Positions 1 through 8,982 are shown, counted from the first letter of the stretch. The stretch is 64,000 nucleotides of DNA from Polynucleobacter sp. MWH-UH19D (GCF_040409795.1 NZ_CP099571.1:1054001-1118000); one strand, 5' to 3'. The notes: generated by a model not told the origin, from the letters alone. Translations and numbers: made by a program.

Positions 1-365
1 CAAAAATGACTGCCACAGATCAAGAGCGGCTCCAATCACGCATGACCAGTTGGTCTAAGCTTTCTCAGCGGGATAGACGCATTGCCCGCGAAAACTATCT
101 CACCAGCCTGAAATTCCCTGCAGAAAAAAAAGCTGAGGCATGGAGCGCTTATCAAAAATTAAGCGAGGAGCAAAAAAAGAAGTTAGCGGAGATGGAGTCC
201 AAGAAAAAACCAAACGCTACCAACGCCCCAACTTTGCAGCAACATGCAATCAAACGAGAAACCACCCCAGCCCCTGCTGCCCCAAACCCACGCGCAGTAC
301 AAATAACTACGCCTGAAGCGAGTTCAGCGCCGACTTCAACTCCTAGCACCACTGAAAACCAGTAA
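1..365 (+). CDS. DUF3106 domain protein, C-terminal part (partial at window edge)
   Basis: The visible part is charged and repeats short stretches pairing W with L-S (SWSKLSQRDR, AWSAYQKLSEEQ), as in the DUF3106 family. It ends in a Pro/Ala/Thr-rich tail. An ATG at position 6 could start a 119-residue product, but DUF3106 proteins normally have a signal peptide and further W/L-S repeats ahead of this point. The reading frame is also open to the window edge, so the true start is probably outside. The RDD gene follows after 11 bases, which suggests one transcript. The function of the family is unknown; it is probably an exported or periplasmic protein. Confidence 0.7.
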   Translation, partial: KMTATDQERLQSRMTSWSKLSQRDRRIARENYLTSLKFPAEKKAEAWSAYQKLSEEQKKKLAEMESKKKPNATNAPTLQQHAIKRETTPAPAAPNPRAVQITTPEASSAPTSTPSTTENQ

Positions 366-376
366 GCCCCACTCTA

Positions 377-913
377 ATGACTCCTGCTGAGTTCAATGTA
401 TTACCTGCGCCACAATTTTGGCGTCGTGTTTGTTGCGGTCTTTATGAGCAACTTGTGTTGCTGGGTGTAATTGCATTTACTTTTCTCGTACCCAATTTGG
501 CGCTAGGCATTCTTTTTGGAATTTCTCTTCCTAGCTGGCTGAGTTTTTTTTATTTGTACTCAGTGTTGGGCGTTTACTTTGTTTGGTACTGGACAAAGTC
601 AGGCCAAACACTAGCTATGCAAACTTGGCGTATTCGTATCATCGACTTAAATGGTTTTAATCTAACTAGACGGCAAGCGATTTGGCGCTATGTATACGGA
701 TCCCTATGGCTTTTTCCTTGTGTAATCTTGCAGTGGAGCTTTCATCTAGAGAAATGGCAAATTATTGAAATGTTATTTGCAGTTGCTTTGTTCATTTGGC
801 CAGTGAGTATTTTCCTAGACAGACGTAGCCCCTCCATACGCCAGAGCCTTCCAGATAGATTGGCAAACTCGAGATTAGTTGAATTACCAAAGGATCTGGT
901 AAAGCTTTCTTAA
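377..913 (+). CDS. RDD family membrane protein
   Basis: A 178-residue hydrophobic protein with about four membrane segments (roughly residues 22-45, 50-72, 108-128, 132-148). Family features are the early R-R (residues 16-17) and the W-x-K-S-G-Q-T-x-A-M-x-x-W-x-I-R-I-I-D stretch near residues 72-91. RDD proteins are small inner-membrane proteins, some linked to transport, with no agreed function. It lies 11 bases behind the DUF3106 gene on the same strand, a pairing I believe is common in Burkholderiales. It converges on the permease gene that ends at 920. Confidence 0.85.
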   Translation: MTPAEFNVLPAPQFWRRVCCGLYEQLVLLGVIAFTFLVPNLALGILFGISLPSWLSFFYLYSVLGVYFVWYWTKSGQTLAMQTWRIRIIDLNGFNLTRRQAIWRYVYGSLWLFPCVILQWSFHLEKWQIIEMLFAVALFIWPVSIFLDRRSPSIRQSLPDRLANSRLVELPKDLVKLS

Positions 914-919
914 TTTGAA

Positions 920-3418
920 TTAGCACTCACGCAGACATTGCACTGCTGTGGCACCCTGGATACGTTTTTGAAAACGATAACCCGCCAATAGAGTGGAGCT
1001 AATGCCAAGCACAAGACCCAAAATGATGGCTTGCGCAAAGGCATTGAATTGAATATCCATAACATAGCGCCCTAGACACCATGAAGCTAGCCCAGCAGAT
1101 AGCCCTGCCAATAAGCCAGCTACCCCACCAATAATCAGTAATTCGGTAATTCCGATGCGCTTCAAAATCGGTTTTGATGCACCAATAGCCTTTAATAAGG
1201 CAGCATTACGGTAACGCTCATCTTGGGTAGCCGCCATCGCAGTAAGCAATACCAGAATTGCCGCTAATAGCGTAAATATGAACAACAAGCCCAATGCGGT
1301 AGATAGCCTATTAAGTACATCTTGAATCTGCTGTAACGATGCGGAGACATCCACCATTGTGACATTAGGATAGGCTTGGTTAATCTGAAAATCCAAACTA
1401 GCTAAATTTGGTGCCTGATAGTAAGAAGTAATCCATGATTGCGGCATTGATTGCAATAAAGCTGGCGGCATAATTACAAAGAAATTAACTCGCATAGAAC
1501 TCCAATCCAATTTACGGATAGAAGTAATTGGCGCACTAACCACTTCACCTGCAACCTCATAAGTTAATTGATCGCCCAGTTTGAGCTTTAATGTCTTAGC
1601 AATGCCTGACTCAATAGAGATTTGTGGATGATCTCCTGAAATCCATTCTCCCGATAAAATACGATTGCCAACAGGTAGTTGATCGGTGTAAGAGAGATTA
1701 AATTCTCGATCAACCAGACGTCTAGCGTTCTCATCGGTATAGCTAGCGGGCGATATATCAACACCATTGACTTGAACTAAACGACCTCTGACCATTGGGT
1801 AAAAATCAGGCTTAGGTGCGCCAGAGGATTCAATGAGTTTAGCTAGAGGCGTCTTTTGATTCTCTTGCACGTTAATCATGAAACGATTGGGTGCATTCAG
1901 TGGAATATTTTCACGCCACGCATTTAACAAGTCTTGTCTTAGCAAGAAAATCAGCAGGATCGCCAGAATAGCAATGCCAAGCGCCGTTATTTGCATTACA
2001 GCAAAACTTGAACGACGCACCATTGCCATATAGGCAAAGCATGTTGCAAATTGACGTAGTGAAATTTTGGATATAAGCAATAAAGAAAGGCGAGCGCACA
2101 ATGAAAAAAAGAGTAATGAGCCAATAAAACTGAGGCCTACCCATAGCGCCAACTTCCAATCACGGGCCACTAACATAATCAGGATAGCGCAACTGACGAG
2201 CGCCAATCCAAATACCCAAAGCGTTGAGGCGCTAGCAAACTCAAACTCTTTTCGAATTAAACGAATAGGCGACACAGACGAGAGACTCAGTAAAGGTGGG
2301 CCTGCGAATGCAAGTAACAACACCCAAGTGAATGTCGTGCTCCAGAGCATCGGCAGCAAGGACGGCATTGGTAATGAAGCAACCAACAAATTACCTAATA
2401 ATTGCGTCAGAATTTCTTGCGTAAGGAGGCCGATAGGAGATCCTATGACCGCAGACAATAACCCCAAGGACAACATCGTAGCGAATTGTTTATTCAGAAT
2501 TAGCCTTCTGCTCGCACCAAAGCATTTCCAGGTGGCGTATACATCTGCCTGTCCAACTGCGTAACGTCTTGCAGATAAAGCAATCGCTACCGCAGAAATC
2601 ATTGCGGTAAGCAAAGCGATTAAAGATAAAAATTGCTCAGCCCTCTCTAGTGTCTTACGCATCATAGGTTGCGCGTTCTCAAGGGTCTCAATACGAATAC
2701 CGCGTAAATTTTGAGCATCAATAAATCGCACTGCCCACTTACGATAAGTAGCAACCTCTTTGTCAGAACCCGCTAGCAATAATCGATAAGTGACGCGACT
2801 CCCCATGCCCACCAAGCCAGTTGATGACAAATCATCTAATGACATCATGATGCGCGGCGCGAAATTCATAAAGCCGGCACCACGATCAAGCTCTCTCGTT
2901 AGCACACCCTTAATCTGAAACTGGCGATCACCTAAGCGTAGCTCATCCCCCAGCTGTAATTGCAGGTTTCGGAGAATGGCTGGCTCCACCCAAACAGTAC
3001 CAGCACTCGGCCCCTGCTGTTGAAGCGCTTCTTTAGAAGAATCTGCTCCAAGCGGATAGATTGCTAAAGATCCGCGCAAAGGATAATTTTCACTAACCGC
3101 TTTAATAGAAGCCAGTTTGCTTTGATTGCTGCTACTTGCCATACTTGGAAATACGACGGTTTGAGCCGTTGTTAAACCAATTTGACTTGCATGCTCAATT
3201 AAACCTTGTGGGATCGCTTGATCAGCCACAATCAATAAATCCGATGCCAGCAGTTGACGCGAATCAAACTCGAAAGCCCGATGCATTCGATCTGCCAAAA
3301 AACTAACGCTTGTTAGCGCGCTAACAGAAATCACCAAAGCAGCAAGCAACCACCTGAGCTCTTTTGAGCGCAGGTCTTGTCGCAAACCGCTAAAGAGATT
3401 GTGCAGCCGGGTAATCAA
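920..3418 (-). CDS. FtsX-type ABC transporter permease (YbbP/MacB-like)
   Basis: An 832-residue protein with the layout of large FtsX permeases: an N-terminal membrane helix (about residues 23-42), a periplasmic MacB-like domain, an FtsX helix block (about 260-390), a central pair of helix clusters, a second periplasmic domain, and a final FtsX block (about 700-825). Such proteins pair with a LolD/YbbA-type ATPase to move lipids or lipoproteins or to act mechanically in the envelope. No such ATPase lies beside it. The start is TTG at 3418; the four bases TTGA are shared with the TGA stop of the upstream SDR gene, which indicates translational coupling. The nearest E. coli analogue is YbbP. 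Confidence 0.85.
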   Translation of the reverse strand: MITRLHNLFSGLRQDLRSKELRWLLAALVISVSALTSVSFLADRMHRAFEFDSRQLLASDLLIVADQAIPQGLIEHASQIGLTTAQTVVFPSMASSSNQSKLASIKAVSENYPLRGSLAIYPLGADSSKEALQQQGPSAGTVWVEPAILRNLQLQLGDELRLGDRQFQIKGVLTRELDRGAGFMNFAPRIMMSLDDLSSTGLVGMGSRVTYRLLLAGSDKEVATYRKWAVRFIDAQNLRGIRIETLENAQPMMRKTLERAEQFLSLIALLTAMISAVAIALSARRYAVGQADVYATWKCFGASRRLILNKQFATMLSLGLLSAVIGSPIGLLTQEILTQLLGNLLVASLPMPSLLPMLWSTTFTWVLLLAFAGPPLLSLSSVSPIRLIRKEFEFASASTLWVFGLALVSCAILIMLVARDWKLALWVGLSFIGSLLFFSLCARLSLLLISKISLRQFATCFAYMAMVRRSSFAVMQITALGIAILAILLIFLLRQDLLNAWRENIPLNAPNRFMINVQENQKTPLAKLIESSGAPKPDFYPMVRGRLVQVNGVDISPASYTDENARRLVDREFNLSYTDQLPVGNRILSGEWISGDHPQISIESGIAKTLKLKLGDQLTYEVAGEVVSAPITSIRKLDWSSMRVNFFVIMPPALLQSMPQSWITSYYQAPNLASLDFQINQAYPNVTMVDVSASLQQIQDVLNRLSTALGLLFIFTLLAAILVLLTAMAATQDERYRNAALLKAIGASKPILKRIGITELLIIGGVAGLLAGLSAGLASWCLGRYVMDIQFNAFAQAIILGLVLGISSTLLAGYRFQKRIQGATAVQCLREC

Positions 3419-4200
3419 ATCGCCTGAATCTGACCGCCATCAATCCGCATAATGGTGCCAGTAATGAATGAGGCATTCTGACTCGCTAAGAAGGCAGCTG
3501 CATCGCCATACTCTCTTGGGTCGCCATAACGCCCCATGGGTATTTGACGTAGGCTAGCCTTAACAACTTCTTCATAGCTTGTGCCTTCTCGCTTTGCTCG
3601 CGCTTCATCTAATTGACGTAAGCGATCTGTCGCAACACGTCCTGGCATGATGACGTTGACAGTAATACCCTCAGCGGCAACTTCCGCGGCTAAAGTTTTG
3701 GACCAACCCAGCAATGCGGCACGTAAGGTATTGGAAATTGCTAAGTTTTTAATAGGTGCGATTGCGCCAGAAGTAGTGCTGGTAATAATACGGCCCCACT
3801 GACGTTGACGCATGCCTGGCAAGACGCGATCGGTAATAGCAATGAGCGAAAGCACCATGTCATTAAAGCTCTTTTGCCATAAGGCAGGATCTTGTCCAGC
3901 AGCCGGCGTAGGGGGAGGTCCGCCGGTGTTATTGATCAAAATATCAATTGGGCCAAGCTCTTGCTCTACTTTTGATACCAAACTATCAATCACCGATGCA
4001 TCAGATAGATCCCAATTCAGGGCTAAGGCCTCACCACCTAAAGCTTCGATAAGCTCTACGGATTTCTGCAGGCCCTCAGGGCTTCGACCAGTAACCGCTA
4101 CTTTGACGCCTTCACGTGCCAAAGATAGTGCCATTGCCTGACCCAAACCTCGGCTCGAAGCCATCACTAATGCAACTTTACCTTTAATGCCTAGATCCAT
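3415..4200 (-). CDS. SDR family NAD(P)-dependent oxidoreductase
   Basis: A 261-residue classical short-chain dehydrogenase/reductase. The cofactor motif is present in altered form (A-S-S-R-G-L-G, residues 14-20), followed by the NNTGG motif near residue 89. The usual Tyr of the YxxxK motif is not evident: the region reads TSGAIAPIKNLAISN, with Ser/Thr and Lys but no Tyr. This resembles FabG-like relatives with a changed catalytic set. The C-terminal end has the usual TGTIMRIDGG pattern. It sits between a Bug protein gene (39 bases upstream) and the FtsX permease gene (4-base overlap). The substrate is unknown; 3-oxoacyl reduction is possible but the missing Tyr weakens that. Confidence 0.85.
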   Translation of the reverse strand: MDLGIKGKVALVMASSRGLGQAMALSLAREGVKVAVTGRSPEGLQKSVELIEALGGEALALNWDLSDASVIDSLVSKVEQELGPIDILINNTGGPPPTPAAGQDPALWQKSFNDMVLSLIAITDRVLPGMRQRQWGRIITSTTSGAIAPIKNLAISNTLRAALLGWSKTLAAEVAAEGITVNVIMPGRVATDRLRQLDEARAKREGTSYEEVVKASLRQIPMGRYGDPREYGDAAAFLASQNASFITGTIMRIDGGQIQAI

Positions 4201-4239
4201 AATATCTCCAATATTTTTTATTTTTATTTGCTTGAGATC

Positions 4240-5223
4240 TTAATCCAAAGCCAATTTTTGCTTTGCCACAACCTCTTTGTAAACCGCGTATTCCGCTTTA
4301 ATCTCTTTGGAAAAGGCCTCCGGTCCATTTACATTGATGATTGAACCCGTCTCTTCAATCCGTTTCTTTACCGCTGGATCAGCTACTACAACTTTTAGTG
4401 CGGCATAGTATTTCTCGACAATATCTTTGGGAATGCCTGCCGGGCCTAATAAGCCGTAATATGCCATGCGGTTTACAGGAGCTAAACCCACTTCCGAGAA
4501 TGTTGGCACGTTAGGTAATTGAGCTAAACGCTTAGGCGCAGCGATCACAATAGGCACTAGTTTGCCGTCCTTCACAAAAGGTAGGGTTGAAGGTAGGTTA
4601 TCAAAAATCATTGATACCTGACCGCCCACAGTATCAGCTAGCGCAGGTCCTGCACCGCGATAAGGGATGTGCACGATGTATACGCCCGCCAAACTTTTAA
4701 ATAATTCCGTTTGCAAATGACCAATGCCACCTGTCCCTGAGCTCGAATATGAATACTTTCCAGGGTTAGCCTTCAACACAGCTAAAAATGTTTTGAAGTC
4801 TTTTGCAGGAAAAGCAGGATTGACCGCAATAATGTTTGGAGTTGCGGCGATGTTGCTAATAGCCGTGAAATCCGTAATGGGATCGTAACCAATCTTAGGG
4901 TTAATAGCTGGGTTTGCCGCAGTAGTAGAGACTGTAGCCATACCAATGGTGTACCCATCCTTAGGAGCTCGCATTACCTCTAGCGCACCAATTGAACCAC
5001 CCCCACCTGCTTTGTTTTCAACAATGACTGGCTGGCCTAGCTGACGACCTAATGCATCACCTACAGAACGAGCAATGATGTCAGTGCTACCCCCCGGTGC
5101 AAATGGCACAATCAAGCGGATTGGCTTGTTAGGGAAGTTTTGGGCTACTGAAGAGCCGCTGAACAATAAAGTTGTCGCACTAACTATTGATGCAACCAAT
5201 GCTTGTATATTGCTTTGTTTCAT
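4240..5223 (-). CDS. Bug-family (TctC-like) periplasmic solute-binding protein
   Basis: A 327-residue protein with a Sec signal peptide ending near residue 27 (SSVAQNFP). It carries the Bug hallmarks: the PxxPIRLIVPFAPGGSTDIIAR stretch near residues 32-53, VENKAGGG, and HIPYRGAGPAL. Bug proteins bind organic acids or related small molecules in the periplasm. No TctA/TctB membrane genes are nearby, as is usual for the many orphan Bug genes of Burkholderiales. It is 12 bases behind the pqiC-like lipoprotein gene and may be on the same transcript as the lipid-transport genes. The ligand cannot be read from the sequence. Confidence 0.93.
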   Translation of the reverse strand: MKQSNIQALVASIVSATTLLFSGSSVAQNFPNKPIRLIVPFAPGGSTDIIARSVGDALGRQLGQPVIVENKAGGGGSIGALEVMRAPKDGYTIGMATVSTTAANPAINPKIGYDPITDFTAISNIAATPNIIAVNPAFPAKDFKTFLAVLKANPGKYSYSSSGTGGIGHLQTELFKSLAGVYIVHIPYRGAGPALADTVGGQVSMIFDNLPSTLPFVKDGKLVPIVIAAPKRLAQLPNVPTFSEVGLAPVNRMAYYGLLGPAGIPKDIVEKYYAALKVVVADPAVKKRIEETGSIINVNGPEAFSKEIKAEYAVYKEVVAKQKLALD

Positions 5224-5235
5224 AAATTCTTCATC

Positions 5236-5862
5236 CTATTGTCCTAATGCTTTTGGTAAATTACCAGCATATTGATTTAACTGATTTTCATACTCTTTTA
5301 GTATTTCTGCTAAAGCCTGTTGCTGACCTATTACCAAAGCTTGTGGCGTGTTGTCTTTAAGGGCAACGCGCTTAGTGTAGCGATTCGTCCCAATTAAAGA
5401 ATTTCCTTTGGCACCATTGGTATAGCTTAGTAAAAACTCCATACTGACTACAGCCTCGGGCCTTACACGGTAATCACCATATAACTCGTTAACAGTTGCT
5501 TGCAATAAGTAATAAGAAAAATAACTATTTCCTTGGCCTAAAGCAGCCGAGAATATATTCGATTGATTGATCCACTGACGTTCGGCGTTCACAATCATCT
5601 CGGAAGGTATTGAGGTATAGACGTTATAAAAATCCTTTTCATAACGGGCATCCCCAAGTCGATAAACCAAGGATTTACCATCAAATGGTGGTGCTACTGC
5701 TACTGGACCAATTTTTAACCAATAATCTGTGAGAGTCTTGCGCGGAGGTCCCTCGCGTACTGGAGAAACCATCCAACTTGTTGGCGTAACAGGAGCACGA
5801 GTTGGTAATGAACAAGCGCTCAATACCAATGCTGTAGCAAATAACAAAAAGGGTTTCATCAT
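5236..5862 (-). CDS. ABC-type transport auxiliary lipoprotein (PqiC/DUF330-like)
   Basis: A 208-residue lipoprotein. The signal peptide ends in the lipobox L-S-A-C with Cys16. The body has the PqiC/DUF330-type pattern, with YWLKIGPVAVAPPFDG early and RLGDARYEKDFYNVY in the middle. In the Mce/Pqi/Let systems this outer-membrane lipoprotein caps the MCE protein and assists lipid passage between membranes. Its first codons overlap the TGA of the mlaD-like gene by four bases, so it belongs to the same operon as the permease, ATPase and MCE protein upstream. Confidence 0.88.
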   Translation of the reverse strand: MMKPFLLFATALVLSACSLPTRAPVTPTSWMVSPVREGPPRKTLTDYWLKIGPVAVAPPFDGKSLVYRLGDARYEKDFYNVYTSIPSEMIVNAERQWINQSNIFSAALGQGNSYFSYYLLQATVNELYGDYRVRPEAVVSMEFLLSYTNGAKGNSLIGTNRYTKRVALKDNTPQALVIGQQQALAEILKEYENQLNQYAGNLPKALGQ

Positions 5863-6794
5863 TTTTGCGCTCCTGACTGCGCTTGAGTGCCATTCATGGG
5901 TAGCGTGATTTTGGCTGGTGGCTCACCCCAAATAATGCTGGATGGCGACTGGCTGGCAATACGCGAAAACTCATTTAATTGTTCGCTGGTTTGCTTCAGG
6001 TTCTCAATCGTGAGTTGTGTATCGCCCTGCATACTGGTAACTGTTTGACGAATCGCCACCATGGTACCAATTAACTCACGCATCAATATAGTGAGCTCAT
6101 CTTTATCGGTTACCTTAGCAATGCGCTCGAGGATCACATTCATATCCTTAACCGATTGAACCAAACCAGCATTATCTTTGCCATTTCCAGACATCAAGAT
6201 ATTGAGGTTGCTTAGCAAGGAGTCAAATTTTTTCTGCGTAGCTTCAATATTGACTTCATTGAGAGCTCCGACTAATTTCTGAACCCCAGAAATAATTTCA
6301 TCTGCCTGATTTGGCAATGAGGGAACAACTGGGTATTCTGGCTTCCAAGAGTAAGCCAACGGCGGATAATCATGAGCGCTAATGGGAGAAAAATCAAACT
6401 CAATATAGTTCACACCCGTAATGCCCATAGACTTAACACGAGCACGCAAACTATTGCGAACAAAATCAGCCACCTGTTTTTGATCTACTTTTTCACCAAA
6501 AATCTGCATACGAACGACCACATACTGTTTACGCTCTTTAAAGGGCATATCATCTTCATAAACATCACCGGTTAAACCGATGAAGCTAACTTGACCAATC
6601 TTGACACCCCTAAAGCGCACCGCTGCACCAGTATCTAATCCTGTTACCGATTGTTTAATGTAGGTCTCAACATAAAAAGATTTCTTAAATATCTGACCTG
6701 AGCCAAAAATTAATATTGCCGCAATCAAAGCACCGATAGCCGCTAAAACAAAAATGCCTAGACGAAAGTAATTGGGATTTGAGTTATTGCTCAT
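5859..6794 (-). CDS. MCE family lipid-transport protein (MlaD/PqiB-like)
   Basis: A 311-residue protein with one N-terminal membrane helix (about residues 12-32) and a single MCE domain (about 40-135; GAAVRFRGVKIGQVSFIGL is typical). The C-terminal half is a long helical part. This form resembles MlaD with an extended tail rather than the multi-MCE PqiB/LetB. It is expected to form a ring in the periplasm, anchored to the permease, that binds phospholipid. The start overlaps the stop of the ATPase gene (ATGA), and its own stop overlaps the lipoprotein start. Confidence 0.92.
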   Translation of the reverse strand: MSNNSNPNYFRLGIFVLAAIGALIAAILIFGSGQIFKKSFYVETYIKQSVTGLDTGAAVRFRGVKIGQVSFIGLTGDVYEDDMPFKERKQYVVVRMQIFGEKVDQKQVADFVRNSLRARVKSMGITGVNYIEFDFSPISAHDYPPLAYSWKPEYPVVPSLPNQADEIISGVQKLVGALNEVNIEATQKKFDSLLSNLNILMSGNGKDNAGLVQSVKDMNVILERIAKVTDKDELTILMRELIGTMVAIRQTVTSMQGDTQLTIENLKQTSEQLNEFSRIASQSPSSIIWGEPPAKITLPMNGTQAQSGAQK

Positions 6795-7600
6795 TCAGCT
6801 TCCTTGCTCATAATGCGATTAAAGAATTGGTGTACACGTGGATCGGTACTGGTATCGCGTAGCGTCTTTGGATCTCCCTCGGCAATAATGCCTTTGACAT
6901 CCTTATCTAACATAATGACTTTATCGGCGATAGCGTAGATGCTTGCTAACTCATGAGAAACAATCACAAAGGTAATGCCTAAATTTTTAGACAAATCCAT
7001 AATGGTCTGATCCAGGTCGGCCGAAGTGATGGGATCCAAACCTGCTGATGGTTCATCCAAAAATAAAATTCTGGGATTGAGCGCCATTGCTCTAGCAATC
7101 GCAGCACGTTTTTGCATACCTCCGCTGATTTCATTTGGCATATAGGATTCATAAGGCAACAACCCCACCAAATCAAGTTTGCAGCGTGCCAACAAGTCCA
7201 TTTGCATTTGGGTCAGTTGGGTATATTCCTGCATAAACAGGGTAACGTTCTCCAATAAATTCATGGAGCCAAACAAAGCGCCCTGCTGATACATCACTCC
7301 AAATCCAGTCATGATATGTTGACGCTCTGCTCCTTGGGCGGTTGTGATGTTTTGACCCTCGATCCAAACATCACCTGCAAGGGGCTGATATAGGCCAAAC
7401 AAGTTTTTGAGAAGACTGGATTTACCGCAACCAGAACCACCCAAAATGACGAAGATCTCACCATTATTTACAGTGAAATTGAGGTTTTGCATTAATACAC
7501 GAGTGCCATAACCAACTGTGAGATTTTTTACCTCAATTGCATATTTACTCGCGTCATTAGATTGACTTGGAATGGGGTTCGAAAGGATTGAAGTAGTCAT
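6791..7600 (-). CDS. ABC transporter ATP-binding protein (MlaF-like)
   Basis: A 269-residue nucleotide-binding subunit. Walker A is GGSGCGKSS (residues 54-62), the signature is ISGGMQKRAA, and Walker B is ILFLDEPSAGLDP, followed by the switch His in VSHEL. The SGGMQKR form of the signature is typical of the Mla/Mkl importer-like family. It powers lipid movement through the mlaE-like permease encoded just upstream; the stop and start overlap as TGATG at 7598-7602. The C-terminal end reaches beyond the core and may contact the partner subunit, as in MlaF. Confidence 0.94.
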   Translation of the reverse strand: MTTSILSNPIPSQSNDASKYAIEVKNLTVGYGTRVLMQNLNFTVNNGEIFVILGGSGCGKSSLLKNLFGLYQPLAGDVWIEGQNITTAQGAERQHIMTGFGVMYQQGALFGSMNLLENVTLFMQEYTQLTQMQMDLLARCKLDLVGLLPYESYMPNEISGGMQKRAAIARAMALNPRILFLDEPSAGLDPITSADLDQTIMDLSKNLGITFVIVSHELASIYAIADKVIMLDKDVKGIIAEGDPKTLRDTSTDPRVHQFFNRIMSKEAE

Positions 7601-8790
7601 CAGAACCCAGTCTTGTAAGAGATAACCGCAAAAATACCGTCAACCAAAACGATCATCACAATGCTGCTCACAACGGCACGTGTTGCAGAAATACCTACAG
7701 CAGCAGCACCTGTACCTGTTTGCATGCCACGCAAGCATCCCATTGCTGATACCACCACACCAAACATGGTCGCTTTTACTAAACCAGAAAAGATGTCTTC
7801 CAAGTCAACGGCACTGAGCATACCGTTATAGAAATTAATAAATGGAATACCGTAAATAAGCATAGTGAACATTGATGCTATAACGCTCACGATATCAGCA
7901 TACAAAGTCAAAATGGGCGCAACCAAGATTCCCGCTAGAACACGTGGCACGACTAAAAAACGAATTGGACTCAGACCTCCTGTTACCAGGGCATCAACCT
8001 CGCTATTGACGGTCATAGTGCCAATTTCTGCTGCAAAGGCAGCAGAGGATCTGCCCGCTAACAAAATAGCGGTAATTAAAGGACCCATCTCGCGAACAAT
8101 ACCTAAGGCAGCTAAAGGACCTACAAATGAAACTGCGCCAAACTGCTTCATACCAATTGCAGCCTGAAACGAAACAATCACGCCAATCAAGAATGAAACT
8201 AAGCCAACAATTGGCAATGCTGCAATACCAGCTTCCACTGCAGCATTTACAAAATCACCCCAACGCACCTGGCGAATATGGCGCACCGACCAAGCCAAAT
8301 CAGAAGATAAGTGCCCTAAGAAAGTAATCAGCCCTCTTGCATCATTAAGCAAGTTTTGAGCGGCTAACCCCACACCAACAACAAAATTTATCTTTGGCTT
8401 GGGGAGTACAGCAGGAAAAAGATTGCTAATTGGTTGAAACTCTTTGAGCAATGGCTGATATCGACTCTCTAGCCCCTGCAATTCAAATTGAGCTCCCGCC
8501 TTTTCTTGAACTTCTTGTGTATTAATTAAAAAGGCAATTGCTGCGCCATCCATTGCTGATGCTTGCGAAGCATCAAAAGTCAATCTTGCAGCTTTTAATT
8601 CATTTCCAGAAAACTGATTGAGCCAAGTCTGTTGATTGTTTTGTATTTCTGTCCAAATACCACCCAAGCTATAAATGTTGACATCACCAATCAGGGAAAT
8701 TTTGGCATGATTGGTATCGAGCTGAGTCCAAGAGGCCACAGATGGCATTGTTACAACAGGGGCTTGGTTAATGGTGTCGGAAACGCTCAT
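7600..8790 (-). CDS. MlaE-family ABC permease with N-terminal STAS domain
   Basis: A 396-residue protein. Residues about 20-125 form a STAS-like domain (ARLTFDASQASAMDGAAIAFL), and residues about 150-396 are the MlaE permease with several membrane helices, including the family motif around GRSSAAFAAEIGTM. In E. coli the STAS subunit MlaB is a separate protein; here it is fused to the permease. It is the first gene of a permease-ATPase-MCE-lipoprotein operon, all start/stop overlapping. The system probably moves phospholipids between inner and outer membrane; the direction cannot be told from sequence. Confidence 0.93.
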   Translation of the reverse strand: MSVSDTINQAPVVTMPSVASWTQLDTNHAKISLIGDVNIYSLGGIWTEIQNNQQTWLNQFSGNELKAARLTFDASQASAMDGAAIAFLINTQEVQEKAGAQFELQGLESRYQPLLKEFQPISNLFPAVLPKPKINFVVGVGLAAQNLLNDARGLITFLGHLSSDLAWSVRHIRQVRWGDFVNAAVEAGIAALPIVGLVSFLIGVIVSFQAAIGMKQFGAVSFVGPLAALGIVREMGPLITAILLAGRSSAAFAAEIGTMTVNSEVDALVTGGLSPIRFLVVPRVLAGILVAPILTLYADIVSVIASMFTMLIYGIPFINFYNGMLSAVDLEDIFSGLVKATMFGVVVSAMGCLRGMQTGTGAAAVGISATRAVVSSIVMIVLVDGIFAVISYKTGF

Positions 8791-8851
8791 AAACAGACTA
8801 TAAGGGATCTACATGAATGCAATGAGAAACGTCTAAACCAAAACATCTATG

Positions 8852-8880
8852 AAAAAGGGCCCAGTTTTTCAACTAGGCCC
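8852..8880 (-). terminator. Rho-independent terminator of tRNA-Arg
   Basis: Arms 8857-8866 and 8871-8880 form a 10-bp stem (one G-U pair) around a GAAA loop when read on the minus strand. A run of five T follows at 8856-8852. It lies 9 bases past the CCA end of tRNA-Arg and before the mlaE-like start, so it should separate the tRNA transcript from the lipid-transport operon. Confidence 0.75.
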
Positions 8881-8889
8881 CGTGTAAGG

Positions 8890-8966
8890 TGGTGCGGCTG
8901 GCAGGAATTGAACCCACGACCCCTTGGTTCGTAGCCAAGTACTCTATCCAGCTGAGCTACAGCCGC
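8890..8966 (-). tRNA. tRNA-Arg (anticodon ACG)
   Basis: The cloverleaf is complete on the minus strand: acceptor GCGGCTG pairs with CAGCCGC, the D arm holds AGCTCAGCTGGATAGAG, the anticodon stem CTTGG/CCAAG encloses CTACGAA, and the T arm holds GGGTTCAATTCC. The CCA end is encoded. Anticodon ACG is expected to be edited to ICG and to read CGU/CGC/CGA. The 5' end faces the divergent greB gene. Confidence 0.97.
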
Positions 8967-8976
8967 AACAGCCATA

Positions 8977-8982
8977 ATTATG
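8977..8982 (-). promoter_or_regulatory. Candidate -10 element for tRNA-Arg
   Basis: The minus strand reads CATAAT, 10 bases ahead of the tRNA 5' end. This is the same spacing as for the tRNA-Ser(GGA) -10 in this window. No good -35 is visible. It lies directly against the greB start on the other strand. Confidence 0.35.

Noticed and set aside
2067..2564. A 165-codon plus-strand frame inside the FtsX-type permease gene
   Set aside because: It is antisense to a conserved membrane protein, has a polar Asn-rich composition with no family pattern, and lacks a ribosome-binding site.
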